DNA from: a virus
Virus record (IMG/VR): IMGVR_UViG_3300042868_013845
Span: 18,877-82,876 of that record
Reading direction: 5' to 3' (one strand)
Length of the DNA: 64,000 nt
The notes under the pieces were generated by a model that saw only the letters and a program-made list of their open reading frames with translations, was not told where the DNA came from and made no database searches. The position numbers and the translations under genes were made by a program. This document shows positions 56,343-62,506 of the stretch, piece by piece; the stretch's first letter is position 1; each line of letters starts with the position of its first letter.

Positions 56343-56417
56343 TGGTGCACCGCAGAGGACTTGAACCTCTATTACAAAGTCCGTAGCCTTGCGTGTTATC
56401 CATTACACTAACGGTGC
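56343..56417 (-). tRNA. tRNA-Arg (ACG)
   Basis: Acceptor GCACCGT/GCGGTGC, anticodon loop CTACGGA, T arm AGAGGTTCAAGTCCTCT, encoded CCA. A34 would need conversion to inosine by host TadA. Confidence 0.9.
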
Positions 56418-56427
56418 TTTTTGAAAT

Positions 56428-56516
56428 TGGTGTACGCGGTTGGAATCGAACCAACGGTGTTTCTGATGAGCAGGGTTACAGTCTGCCGCCACACAACCAA
56501 CAGTAGCCTCACGTAC
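56428..56516 (-). tRNA. tRNA-Tyr (GUA)
   Basis: Class II, acceptor GTACGTG/CGCGTAC, loop CTGTAAC, long variable arm, T arm GTTGGTTCGATTCCAAC, A73, encoded CCA. Confidence 0.92.
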
Positions 56517-56528
56517 ATTGAAAAATTT

Positions 56529-56604
56529 GGTCCTACTGGCAGGATTTGAACCTGCGACCTATCGGTTATCAACCGAGTGCTCTGACCAACTGAGCTACAA
56601 TAGG
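56529..56604 (-). tRNA. tRNA-Ile (GAU)
   Basis: Acceptor CCTATTG/CAGTAGG, anticodon arm CTCGGTTGATAACCGAT, T arm GCAGGTTCAAATCCTGC, A73, encoded CCA. Confidence 0.93.
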
Positions 56605-56617
56605 ATATTAAGAAAAT

Positions 56618-56692
56618 TGGTACTGCCACGGGGAGTTGAACCCCGCTCTAATGGTTGAAAACCATTTGTCCTAACCGATAGACGATGGCAGC
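56618..56692 (-). tRNA. tRNA-Glu (UUC)
   Basis: Acceptor GCTGCCA/TGGCAGT, anticodon arm AATGGTTTTCAACCATT, T arm CGGGGTTCAACTCCCCG, encoded CCA. Confidence 0.92.
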
Positions 56693-56760
56693 ATTTGAAA
56701 ATTGTTAACTGTAACGGTATCACAGTCATCTTCCGAGGTGGCTACACCTAACGCTAAATT
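56693..56760. other. Spacer with two small hairpins
   Basis: 68 nt between two tRNA genes. It can form ACTGT/ACAGT and GGTG/CACC hairpins but has no tRNA arms. It may be a tRNA remnant. Confidence 0.3.
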
Positions 56761-56835
56761 TGGTAGGCCGTGAGTGAATCGAACACTCATTGGAGACTTA
56801 GAAGGTCTCAGTCCTATCCGTTGAACGAACGGCCT
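56761..56835 (-). tRNA. tRNA-Arg (UCU)
   Basis: Acceptor AGGCCGT/ACGGCCT, anticodon arm GAGACCTTCTAAGTCTC, T arm GAGTGTTCGATTCACTC, encoded CCA. It is the first tRNA of the array in transcription order. Confidence 0.92.
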
Positions 56836-56958
56836 ATTTGAAAATACACTGTGTGGGCTTTTACCACAACCTCATCTTAATCGATGAAATATCAGCCAAT
56901 GACTAACTGACGATTGTTTCTGATGGGACTTGGCTTGTCCTTTATACATCATAGTTTT
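56836..56958. other. Leader-like spacer upstream of the tRNA array
   Basis: No ORF or tRNA. On the minus strand it can form GGAC/GTCC (near 56937) and TGTGG/CCACA (near 56852) hairpins. It lies between the structured element at 56959-57089 and the first tRNA and is probably part of the same precursor transcript. Confidence 0.35.
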
Positions 56959-57089
56959 TGTAAGACATAGAAAATATTTTTATACACTACCTATAAACTT
57001 TCGTTTATAGTGACACCTAATTGTGCTCGCTTGGGCGCTTCAGGTGCTCCCTCGTCATGAACCTATCGGATAGTTATTTATGTCTTACA
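56959..57089 (-). ncRNA. Structured RNA 3, closed by an 11-bp stem
   Basis: TGTAAGACATA at the 5' end (minus 57079-57089) pairs perfectly with TATGTCTTACA (56959-56969). Inside are a CTATC/GATAG hairpin, a CACCT/AGGTG helix enclosing a GCTC/GGGC hairpin, and an 8-bp CTATAAAC/GTTTATAG hairpin. Its first base lies about 6 nt after a -10 box, so the RNA would begin exactly with the closing stem. No protein-coding frame. Family unknown. Confidence 0.55.
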
Positions 57090-57095
57090 TTGCTT

Positions 57096-57123
57096 ATTTT
57101 ATCAACTTTTTTTCAAAAGTAAA
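57096..57123 (-). promoter_or_regulatory. Sigma-70-like promoter P3
   Basis: Minus-strand -35 TTTACT (57118-57123), 16-nt spacer, -10 TAAAAT (57096-57101). It shares the upstream CACTTTTTTGTTTAC box with P2. Confidence 0.6.
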
Positions 57124-57150
57124 CAAAAAAGTGATTTTTTTTTCATCTGA

Positions 57151-57224
57151 AGATTAAGAATTTCGCATTCATCTATTGAAACGTTTGGTAGCGTTTAAAC
57201 CAATAGCGCCAAAATTCTTAATCT
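57151..57224 (-). ncRNA. Structured RNA 2, 13-bp closing stem
   Basis: AGATTAAGAATTT pairs perfectly with AAATTCTTAATCT over 13 bp (57212-57224 with 57151-57163). The 48-nt interior contains CTATTG/CAATAG and AAACG/CGTTT helices. It lies 14 nt downstream of P2. No coding frame and no tRNA arms. Confidence 0.5.
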
Positions 57225-57237
57225 CTTTGATGAGGAG

Positions 57238-57266
57238 ATCTTACCAAGAATTTGAGAGATTGTAAA
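57238..57266 (-). promoter_or_regulatory. Sigma-70-type promoter P2
   Basis: Minus-strand -35 TTTACA (57261-57266), 17-nt spacer, -10 TAAGAT (57238-57243), followed by the CTCC also found after P1. Confidence 0.72.
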
Positions 57267-57287
57267 CAAAAAAGTGAAACTTTTTTT

Positions 57288-57376
57288 CAACTTAAAGTAT
57301 GTTTTACCTCTTATAAACTACCTAGCCAGCGTGCGCGGCTGGGGATGGATTCGAACCATCGTCTTACTTTAAGTTG
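57288..57376 (-). ncRNA. Circularly permuted tRNA-like RNA (structured RNA 1)
   Basis: In transcription order: CAACTTAAAGTA, AGAC, a canonical T arm GATGGTTCGAATCCATC, the 3' acceptor strand CCCAGCC, a 9-nt joint, the 5' acceptor strand GGCTAGG, U8-A9, a D arm GTTT-ATAAGAGGTA-AAAC with GG, A26, and TACTTTAAGTTG. The acceptor strands pair at 6 of 7 positions and the two ends pair over 12 bp. This is a tRNA with its 3' half placed before its 5' half and no CCA. The anticodon stem is extended, so no anticodon can be read. Confidence 0.6.
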
Positions 57377-57428
57377 ATTCAATCTCTTAGACTCTCTCTA
57401 AGATCTGCTGCTTTTCAGCGGCAAGGAG
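57377..57428 (-). ncRNA. 5' part of the RNA 1 transcript, two hairpins
   Basis: Downstream of P1 the transcript can form GCTG/CAGC inside AAGATCT/AGATCTT, then CTTAGA/TCTAAG, before the permuted tRNA-like element starts. Confidence 0.4.
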
Positions 57429-57457
57429 ATCTTACCATAAAGGAGGGGAAAAGTACA
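57429..57457 (-). promoter_or_regulatory. Sigma-70-like promoter P1
   Basis: Minus-strand -35 TGTACT (57452-57457), 17-nt spacer, -10 TAAGAT (57429-57434). The TGGTAAGATCTCC core is the same as in P2. Confidence 0.62.
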
Positions 57458-57545
57458 TATCTTTTTTCATTTTTTTTCATTTTTTTCTCGGCTCCAAGCC
57501 TGTCATTGACTGGCCCCGGGCTGGGCCCTCTGCTCCAGGATCAGC
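57458..57545. other. Spacer with A-tracts and a GC-rich patch
   Basis: 57458-57487 are T/A tracts upstream of P1. 57488-57545 is strikingly GC-rich for this genome and can fold (GGCCC/GGGCC). No ORF, promoter box or T-run suggests a role. Confidence 0.35.
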
Positions 57546-58136
57546 CTAGAGAGCGCTGAGATTTGTGTCAAGATAACGATAAAGCTCAATGGTTTTGTCA
57601 ATGTCATAGCTTGCATCGTGTGCCTGAGCTTCGTCCCAGCCTAACTCAGCGCATTGACATAGCGTAGATAGTTTGAAATTAGGGAGGGCCCCTCTGACTC
57701 TTTTGGTAAACCAAGCTGCCCCCATCATGACACAAATAGGAGGATTCCAAAAATAGCTGCCAAAATAGGCATCGTCATGTTTCTCAAACCAAGATCTTAC
57801 AAACTCGGCATCAAATTTAGCATTATAGGCAACAAAGTGAAGCTTGTCTGATTTATCATAACGATTGACATGCTCTGAGAGCCATGCCACAAACTCACTA
57901 TATGCAGTGCTGCTACTCGTCGGCAAGCTAGCAAGATCTTCTAAACTATAACCATGTTGCGCGAGTGCATCCTCTTGAACGGTTAGTGTCAATGGTCTGA
58001 ATGTAGCATTAAAGCTTGACAAGATTTCAGATGCATCAGACGAAGTGATGCGGGCACTGATCTGAAAAATGTTATGCTGTTCGCGATGTACGCCAGTTGT
58101 TTCAACGTCAATAAAGCAGAGTTTAGGACTATTCAT
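57546..58136 (-). CDS. DEDDh 3'-5' exonuclease (DnaQ-like), 196 residues
   Basis: Motif ExoI is LCFIDVETTGV (Asp10, Glu12), ExoII is VAYNAKFDAEFV (Asp near 108) and ExoIII is AHDASYDIDKT (His and Asp near 175-180). This set is the DEDDh RNase T / DnaQ epsilon family. It could act in proofreading or RNA processing; tRNA end-trimming next to a tRNA array is possible but not shown. The ATG overlaps the upstream stop by 4 bases. Confidence 0.88.
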   Translation of the reverse strand: MNSPKLCFIDVETTGVHREQHNIFQISARITSSDASEILSSFNATFRPLTLTVQEDALAQHGYSLEDLASLPTSSSTAYSEFVAWLSEHVNRYDKSDKLHFVAYNAKFDAEFVRSWFEKHDDAYFGSYFWNPPICVMMGAAWFTKRVRGALPNFKLSTLCQCAELGWDEAQAHDASYDIDKTIELYRYLDTNLSAL

Positions 58137-58693
58137 AGTTGTGGTATTAGATTTTTAAGTGTAAAGGTTTCAAGTTCTTGCGCATCTTTGCACGTAGGCC
58201 AAACAAAATCAATGTCAGCATGATCACGTAACCATGCATTATTAACCCGCTCATATTCATTCGGTGCTGGCACTGGTGAACCATCGTCTTGTAGACGAGA
58301 TAAGTAAATGCTCGATCCACCTTTTTGTTTTAGCCACTCATATTCATTACTAAAACGAAGATCAGTAATTACAAGCACATCTGCATCAGATTCTGTCCAA
58401 GCTGGATTATGAGCCAAACATTCGATCCAATGATCTTGATTTTTGTTTCTGCGAAACTCTGTGCCCCAAAAAACAAGAAAGGGTCTTATAACCGCTTTTT
58501 GTACAGGATCAGATGTCCACGCCGATATGCCAGTCTTAGAGATTAGAAATTCATCAACTTCACGTTTAAGCTCATCAGCAAAGGCAAATCTTTGGGTCTT
58601 TAGATTTTGAGAACTATAATAGTTTTCAAGTATGCTATAAAGGCGATCTTTGCCCGAGTGTGCATGTCCAGCAATTGCGATTATTTTTTTCAT
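58133..58693 (-). CDS. Deoxynucleoside monophosphate kinase-like protein, 186 residues
   Basis: The P-loop IAGHAHSGKDRLYSIL (about 6-21) and the LID/substrate pattern FADELKREVDEFL and VLVITDLRFSNEYEWLKQKG resemble T4 gp1-type dNMP kinases (T4 gp1 is 241 residues). It phosphorylates dNMPs for phage DNA synthesis. A sigma-70 promoter lies so close that the mRNA would start within a base or two of the ATG. Confidence 0.78.
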   Translation of the reverse strand: MKKIIAIAGHAHSGKDRLYSILENYYSSQNLKTQRFAFADELKREVDEFLISKTGISAWTSDPVQKAVIRPFLVFWGTEFRRNKNQDHWIECLAHNPAWTESDADVLVITDLRFSNEYEWLKQKGGSSIYLSRLQDDGSPVPAPNEYERVNNAWLRDHADIDFVWPTCKDAQELETFTLKNLIPQL

Positions 58694-58701
58694 ATGCGTT
58701 A

Positions 58702-58730
58702 ATACTACTATAATTTATGACGTTTGTAAA
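58702..58730 (-). promoter_or_regulatory. Sigma-70-type promoter, predicted near-leaderless
   Basis: Minus-strand -35 TTTACA (58725-58730), 17-nt spacer, -10 TAGTAT (58702-58707). Eight bases separate the -10 from the dNMP kinase ATG. Confidence 0.65.
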
Positions 58731-58748
58731 CTACTATTTTCATAGATT

Positions 58749-58756
58749 TATAAATA
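58749..58756 (+). promoter_or_regulatory. T4-type late promoter (plus strand)
   Basis: TATAAATA (perfect), 8 nt before the ATG at 58765. It decides between this start and an in-frame upstream one at 58717. Confidence 0.75.
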
Positions 58757-58764
58757 TATTCACT

Positions 58765-59703
58765 ATGAAAAAGAAAATAATGTTTTATGGAAATTGCCAA
58801 TTAGGAGTTTTAAGTAAAATGTTAGAAATTAATACACCGCGATTTAATGAACAATATGAAATACTAAAAGCCGCAGATTATGATTTGGCTACCATATGGA
58901 ATAAAGAATCTGGTGTTGTTTCTCCCTTTATGTATGTGTCAACTACTGAATATGGATTTGCTACTGACAACACCATAAAATCGTTGGAAAGAATTATTGA
59001 TGAAGCAGATATTATTGTATTTCAAAATTTTAATATGTCCGCTGATAGACGCATCGAATTGACTACAGATTATATCTATGACAAATATCATACAAATAAA
59101 CAAATGATATGCATTCCATCATTTTGGTTTTCTGGCTATTTGTCTGAAAATAACAAAAATAATTTACAAATGCCATATATTTTTCTATGGCTTCTAGAAA
59201 AGGGATTAAATAATGCGCAAATACTGGATTGGTTAAAAAACGAAAACGATCCGAAAATTGCAAACTTAATAGATTATAATGTAAATAATTGTTTAGAAGA
59301 ACTTAAACAAAGAGAAGTAGATGAACGTTCTAAATACAAATGTTTCATAAGCATTGATGATATTCTAAATCAATATAAAGAAAATATCATATGTTATAAT
59401 ATGAGTCACCCTAATGAATATTACTTTAAGATGTTATATGAAAAACTGATTAATGTTTTAGATAAAAATTTATACTATAATATAAATGAAGATGATATGG
59501 ATTTACCTGGACCTGATTTTTCTCCGTTTCCATTGGATTTATGTTGGTTTAGAGAAAACTTTAAAAATTTAAATGTTTCACGCAAAAAATATACAACCTT
59601 CATAGACATTGATTTTGTAAATACTCAAATTGAATCGCTTAAAACGCTTACCGATAAAGATTTGCAAATATTACAACCAAAATTAAATTTACTTAGAGAA
59701 TAA
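58765..59703 (+). CDS. WcbI-like polysaccharide acyltransferase-type protein, 312 residues
   Basis: KIMFYGNCQLGVLSKML (about 4-20) is the GNCQ signature of WcbI, an acetyltransferase-type protein of capsule loci. IVFQNFNMSADRRI and ICIPSFWFSGY, plus SHPNEYYFKMLYEKLI near 218, fit the family (the HP.E...F block near the C-terminus). WcbI-like genes occur in phages beside glycosyltransferases. Start chosen at the ATG after the late promoter. The next gene follows after 9 bases. Confidence 0.72.
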   Translation: MKKKIMFYGNCQLGVLSKMLEINTPRFNEQYEILKAADYDLATIWNKESGVVSPFMYVSTTEYGFATDNTIKSLERIIDEADIIVFQNFNMSADRRIELTTDYIYDKYHTNKQMICIPSFWFSGYLSENNKNNLQMPYIFLWLLEKGLNNAQILDWLKNENDPKIANLIDYNVNNCLEELKQREVDERSKYKCFISIDDILNQYKENIICYNMSHPNEYYFKMLYEKLINVLDKNLYYNINEDDMDLPGPDFSPFPLDLCWFRENFKNLNVSRKKYTTFIDIDFVNTQIESLKTLTDKDLQILQPKLNLLRE

Positions 59704-59712
59704 TATCATCAT

Positions 59713-60300
59713 ATGTTAAATTCAGAATTAGTAGTATCGCATTATAATGAAGACCTTTCTTGGTTAAATTCTGTGTCTTCAAATTTTGATAAAATTACGG
59801 TATATCATAAAGGAGCTGATATGTCTTTTGATAATGTTTTGCCTAATATAGGCAGAGAATCTCATACCTATCTTTGGCATATAGTAAATGCAAGTGAATA
59901 TGCAGAAAATACAGTTTTTACCCAAGGTAATCCATTAGACCATATCAGTGACATAAATTTATTATGCAAATTTACTGAAAGTCCATTTGAATGGATTGGC
60001 GATTATTGCTATATGTCTAATCAATTCGGCAAACCATGGTGCGGAGAGTGGAATTTCCCCTGCGCTGAAGTTGCATCAGTAGCCAATATTCAATTGCCAA
60101 GTTGGTGGTCATTTTGTCCATATGCAAATTTTAAATTAAGTAGTGAATGCTTAATTAAATTTAAACCTCTTGCTCATACTCTTTTGGAAAATTTAAATTG
60201 GCCTACAAATACAATTTTACAAGAGACTGAATATGAATATAGAACACCTTGGGCAATAGAACGTTTGTGGGAATTTTTATGTTTGCAAAATTTTAAATAA
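59713..60300 (+). CDS. DUF3431-like (glycosyltransferase-related) protein, 195 residues
   Basis: VVSHYNEDLSWLNSVSSNFD (7-26), KITVYHKG, LPNIGRESHTYLWHI (near 43-57) and NTVFTQGNPLDHISD (near 66-80) match the DUF3431 pattern (yNEDLsWl, NvGREs.tyl.hI, vFlQg.P.dH). Its members occur in glycan loci and are probably sugar-modifying. It is co-transcribed with the WcbI-like gene from the late promoter at 58749. Confidence 0.75.
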   Translation: MLNSELVVSHYNEDLSWLNSVSSNFDKITVYHKGADMSFDNVLPNIGRESHTYLWHIVNASEYAENTVFTQGNPLDHISDINLLCKFTESPFEWIGDYCYMSNQFGKPWCGEWNFPCAEVASVANIQLPSWWSFCPYANFKLSSECLIKFKPLAHTLLENLNWPTNTILQETEYEYRTPWAIERLWEFLCLQNFK

Positions 60301-60309
60301 TAAAATCAT

Positions 60310-61029
60310 TTAAGACAGAAACTTTTTAATTTCTTCTTCTTTATCATCTATTCCACCCCAACTCCAATATTGAATTACACATGATTCAGGCAGAGGAATT
60401 GGACCATGAGTATCTTGCCATTCAATAAGCTGTGGATAATATTTTTCACATATAGCACCGATAATATTAAATTCAGAAATTTCTCTATTATCTATAGAAC
60501 GAACTAGTTCATGAAAAGAAACACCATGTACACTTTCAAGATAATCGCGCGTGTGTTTATAAATTTCTCTTGGATAGACTAGCGGCATTTTTCGCATATA
60601 TTCATAATCTACTTCAAATTTTACAATTCTTTCAGTAATAGATTTCCAAGGAGTCTCAATATTTGTATGTGCACTTTTTAAATTTAATGGTTTAGTGCCA
60701 TCTGAATTGATAAAGGATTGTAATGTAATATCTCGTGTAAAAATCACATCAGAATCAACATGAACAATAATATCAGAAGTGGTATATAAATCAGAAAACA
60801 TTTTTGTTGCTTGTTGGCCAACATAATCATCGCTAGGATGTATCGCTTCACACTCAATAAATTTAAAACCGTGTTTATTTACAATAGGCTCAATAACTTC
60901 TCTTGAACTTTCAGGTGCAGTTACGATTACAGAGGAATATCCCGTTACAAATTTATGAATTGATTGTAAGCTATAGTTCAACCACTTCGCATCTCCGCTA
61001 TATGTTCTATAAAAAATGTCGTATGTCAT
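60310..61029 (-). CDS. GT-A glycosyltransferase (DUF6492-type), 239 residues
   Basis: The start YDIFYRTYSGDAKWLNYSLQ and SDIIVHVDSDVIFTRDI (near 86-102) give the nucleotide-binding fold with the DxD motif for metal and sugar-nucleotide. The later MPLVYPREIYKHTRDYLE and FNIIGAICEKYYP fit DUF6492 transferases. It converges with the plus-strand pair, so sugar genes surround this point on both strands. A late-like AATAAATA box is 7 nt upstream. Confidence 0.75.
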   Translation of the reverse strand: MTYDIFYRTYSGDAKWLNYSLQSIHKFVTGYSSVIVTAPESSREVIEPIVNKHGFKFIECEAIHPSDDYVGQQATKMFSDLYTTSDIIVHVDSDVIFTRDITLQSFINSDGTKPLNLKSAHTNIETPWKSITERIVKFEVDYEYMRKMPLVYPREIYKHTRDYLESVHGVSFHELVRSIDNREISEFNIIGAICEKYYPQLIEWQDTHGPIPLPESCVIQYWSWGGIDDKEEEIKKFLS

Positions 61030-61035
61030 ATTTTT

Positions 61036-61043
61036 TATTTATT
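61036..61043 (-). promoter_or_regulatory. Weak T4-type late promoter
   Basis: Minus-strand AATAAATA (one mismatch), 6 nt before the ATG at 61027-61029. Confidence 0.5.
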
Positions 61044-61060
61044 ACTCTTAAAAATTTCTA

Positions 61061-61390
61061 TCAAAACAGATTGAGTTTACTTAGTGTTACAAGGCTGTTT
61101 ATGTAGAGACTATAGGGCATATCATCCATATCATAGCTCTGCTTTATCTCACTTATTGTATCATCAGGCAATATTTCATACGATGATATTTTTTTAATTA
61201 TATCATCATCTTTTGGATCATAGTGTATATAGATCAAATTATTTTTAATTATATAGCGATAGATGTGCATAGCTAGACGTAATATTTCATATTCCGTCAG
61301 TGTAAGCAAGTTACACTTGTATTCTACCAACGGAATAATAGTTTGTAAACCAAAAAATGAAATATTTTTAAGCTCCAAGTACTTGAACAA
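61061..61390 (-). CDS. Unknown protein, 109 residues, TTG start
   Basis: Mostly helical, Ile/Leu/Tyr-rich (EYEILRLAMHIYRYIIKNNL, then DDIIKKISSYEILPDDTISE). No domain recognised. The frame starts with TTG inside the last codons of PhoH (23-base overlap); no good ATG exists near the N-terminus, so the true start is uncertain. It is co-transcribed with PhoH. Confidence 0.5.
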   Translation of the reverse strand: MFKYLELKNISFFGLQTIIPLVEYKCNLLTLTEYEILRLAMHIYRYIIKNNLIYIHYDPKDDDIIKKISSYEILPDDTISEIKQSYDMDDMPYSLYINSLVTLSKLNLF

Positions 61391-62114
61391 TATATCTTAA
61401 GATCTTGCTGCGAACAATTTCATTTTGACCAAACTTGAAATTATATATGCCTTGACTATTCGCATCACCACGACCAGCAAATGCATCAAAGATCTCAGTA
61501 AATCCACTAAGCTTGCCAATATCGCTCTGAGCCTTGTCTCCGCAAATAGCATATCGAGTGTCCTTGCCAAACCGAGTTAGGATTGTCACAAGCTCGCTCT
61601 TTGTTAGATTTTGCGCTTCGTCAACAATAACAAATGCTCGATTGAATGTTAGTCCTCTTACGAAGTTTACAGGCACAGCACTAAGTACATCATGACTTTT
61701 TAAAATAGCAGCAACATTATCACCACAAATCTCAGTTACCTTTTCCATAAGTGGCATTGCATAGGGACCAAACTTATCATCAATTTCTCCAGGCAATGCA
61801 CCAATACTGCGACTAGCACTTTCAATAACGCTACGAATATAAATGATGCTATCGACCTTTTGTTCCTTTAGGCATTGCAATGCACTAAGAACAGCCAAAT
61901 AACTTTTTGCAGTGCCCGCTGGGCCATCGACAAAGGCTATTTTTGTTTGATCAGCCATACAGCAATCCTTAAATTCCTTATGAAGAGGATTAAGATGAAA
62001 GCTATTTTTAATTGTAAAATCTGTGCTCCAATTGAAGCTCAATGATTTTTCAATAGCGTTGTGTGGCTCCGATGTTGTTTTTGATTTGCGTGTTGTTTGT
62101 TTTCTTGCTGGCAT
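61368..62114 (-). CDS. phoH: PhoH-like ATPase, 248 residues
   Basis: Walker A is FVDGPAGTAKSYLAVL (near 60-75), Walker B is RAFVIVDEAQNLTKSEL (near 163-179), and the DKAQSD / GDxxQ-like block is YAICGDKAQSDIG. PhoH proteins are RNA-helicase-like ATPases common in environmental phages, often linked to phosphate stress in hosts, with uncertain function. The N-terminus is a short basic extension. It lies directly downstream of a terminator, and I see no clear promoter in the 10-nt gap. Confidence 0.9.
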   Translation of the reverse strand: MPARKQTTRKSKTTSEPHNAIEKSLSFNWSTDFTIKNSFHLNPLHKEFKDCCMADQTKIAFVDGPAGTAKSYLAVLSALQCLKEQKVDSIIYIRSVIESASRSIGALPGEIDDKFGPYAMPLMEKVTEICGDNVAAILKSHDVLSAVPVNFVRGLTFNRAFVIVDEAQNLTKSELVTILTRFGKDTRYAICGDKAQSDIGKLSGFTEIFDAFAGRGDANSQGIYNFKFGQNEIVRSKILRYIVQVLGA

Positions 62115-62120
62115 AGACGT

Positions 62121-62156
62121 AAAAAAGGCCAGACTGAAACGTGTTCAATCTGGCCT
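62121..62156 (-). terminator. Rho-independent terminator of the spanin cassette
   Basis: An 8-bp stem AGGCCAGA/TCTGGCCT with a 15-nt loop is followed on the minus strand by six T. It ends the lysis unit just before PhoH. Confidence 0.8.
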
Positions 62157-62181
62157 GCTTGTTAGAGTTGTTTAGCATGAC

Positions 62182-62421
62182 TTATTGTTCGATGATCATT
62201 CTACGATATTCATAGTCGCTATGAAAACGCTGGCCTCGACCCTCTAATACACCTTCTTTGAATTGATAGCTTTTGCCCTCAATTAGATGTATCTGTGGTG
62301 GATCGTATAGTGCCGAGTTGTTCAATGTATCTCTGTTTTCGAAGCAACAGTCTACGAGTTTGCAGCTTACTAGTTGCATCACCAATAGCAGAGATACGAT
62401 CAATTTCATCTTCAATTTCAT
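62182..62421 (-). CDS. Rz1-like outer-membrane spanin lipoprotein, 79 residues
   Basis: MKLKMKLIVSLLLVMQLVSC has a basic n-region, a hydrophobic core and a lipobox L-V-S-C (Cys20). The mature part is short and charged. It overlaps the Rz-like gene in another frame by 143 bases, the nested layout of Rz/Rz1. Spanins fuse inner and outer membranes at the end of lysis, implying a Gram-negative host. Confidence 0.75.
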   Translation of the reverse strand: MKLKMKLIVSLLLVMQLVSCKLVDCCFENRDTLNNSALYDPPQIHLIEGKSYQFKEGVLEGRGQRFHSDYEYRRMIIEQ

Positions 62422-62506
62422 CGATTCTTGATTCCCGTTTTAGCTGCACATAGAGACAATATGCTCTGCATGCTTCAATAACGGCGGTTAATAGTTGAGA
62501 GATCAC
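62279..62506 (-). CDS. Rz-like inner-membrane spanin, 75 residues
   Basis: A GTG start overlapping the stop of the previous gene (GTGA). The N-terminal hydrophobic helix (LLTAVIEACRAYCLYVQL) is weak as a membrane anchor; a coiled-coil periplasmic part follows (SRIDEIEDEIDRISAIGDAT). The nested lipoprotein gene supports the spanin call. The short length and polar residues in the helix leave some doubt. Confidence 0.6.
   Translation of the reverse strand: MISQLLTAVIEACRAYCLYVQLKRESRIDEIEDEIDRISAIGDATSKLQTRRLLLRKQRYIEQLGTIRSTTDTSN

Noticed and set aside
53474-57376. CRISPR array suspected from the many evenly spaced similar segments
   Set aside because: The spacing comes from tRNA genes separated by short AATTTTCAA-type linkers; there are no identical direct repeats with unique spacers.
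57288-57376. Second, permuted tmRNA
   Set aside because: There is a D stem and no tag frame or pseudoknots nearby; the window already has a complete one-piece tmRNA.
57545-57546. Rho-independent terminator in the GC-rich stretch after the exonuclease gene
   Set aside because: The hairpin is not followed by a T-run on the minus strand; the run there is of A.
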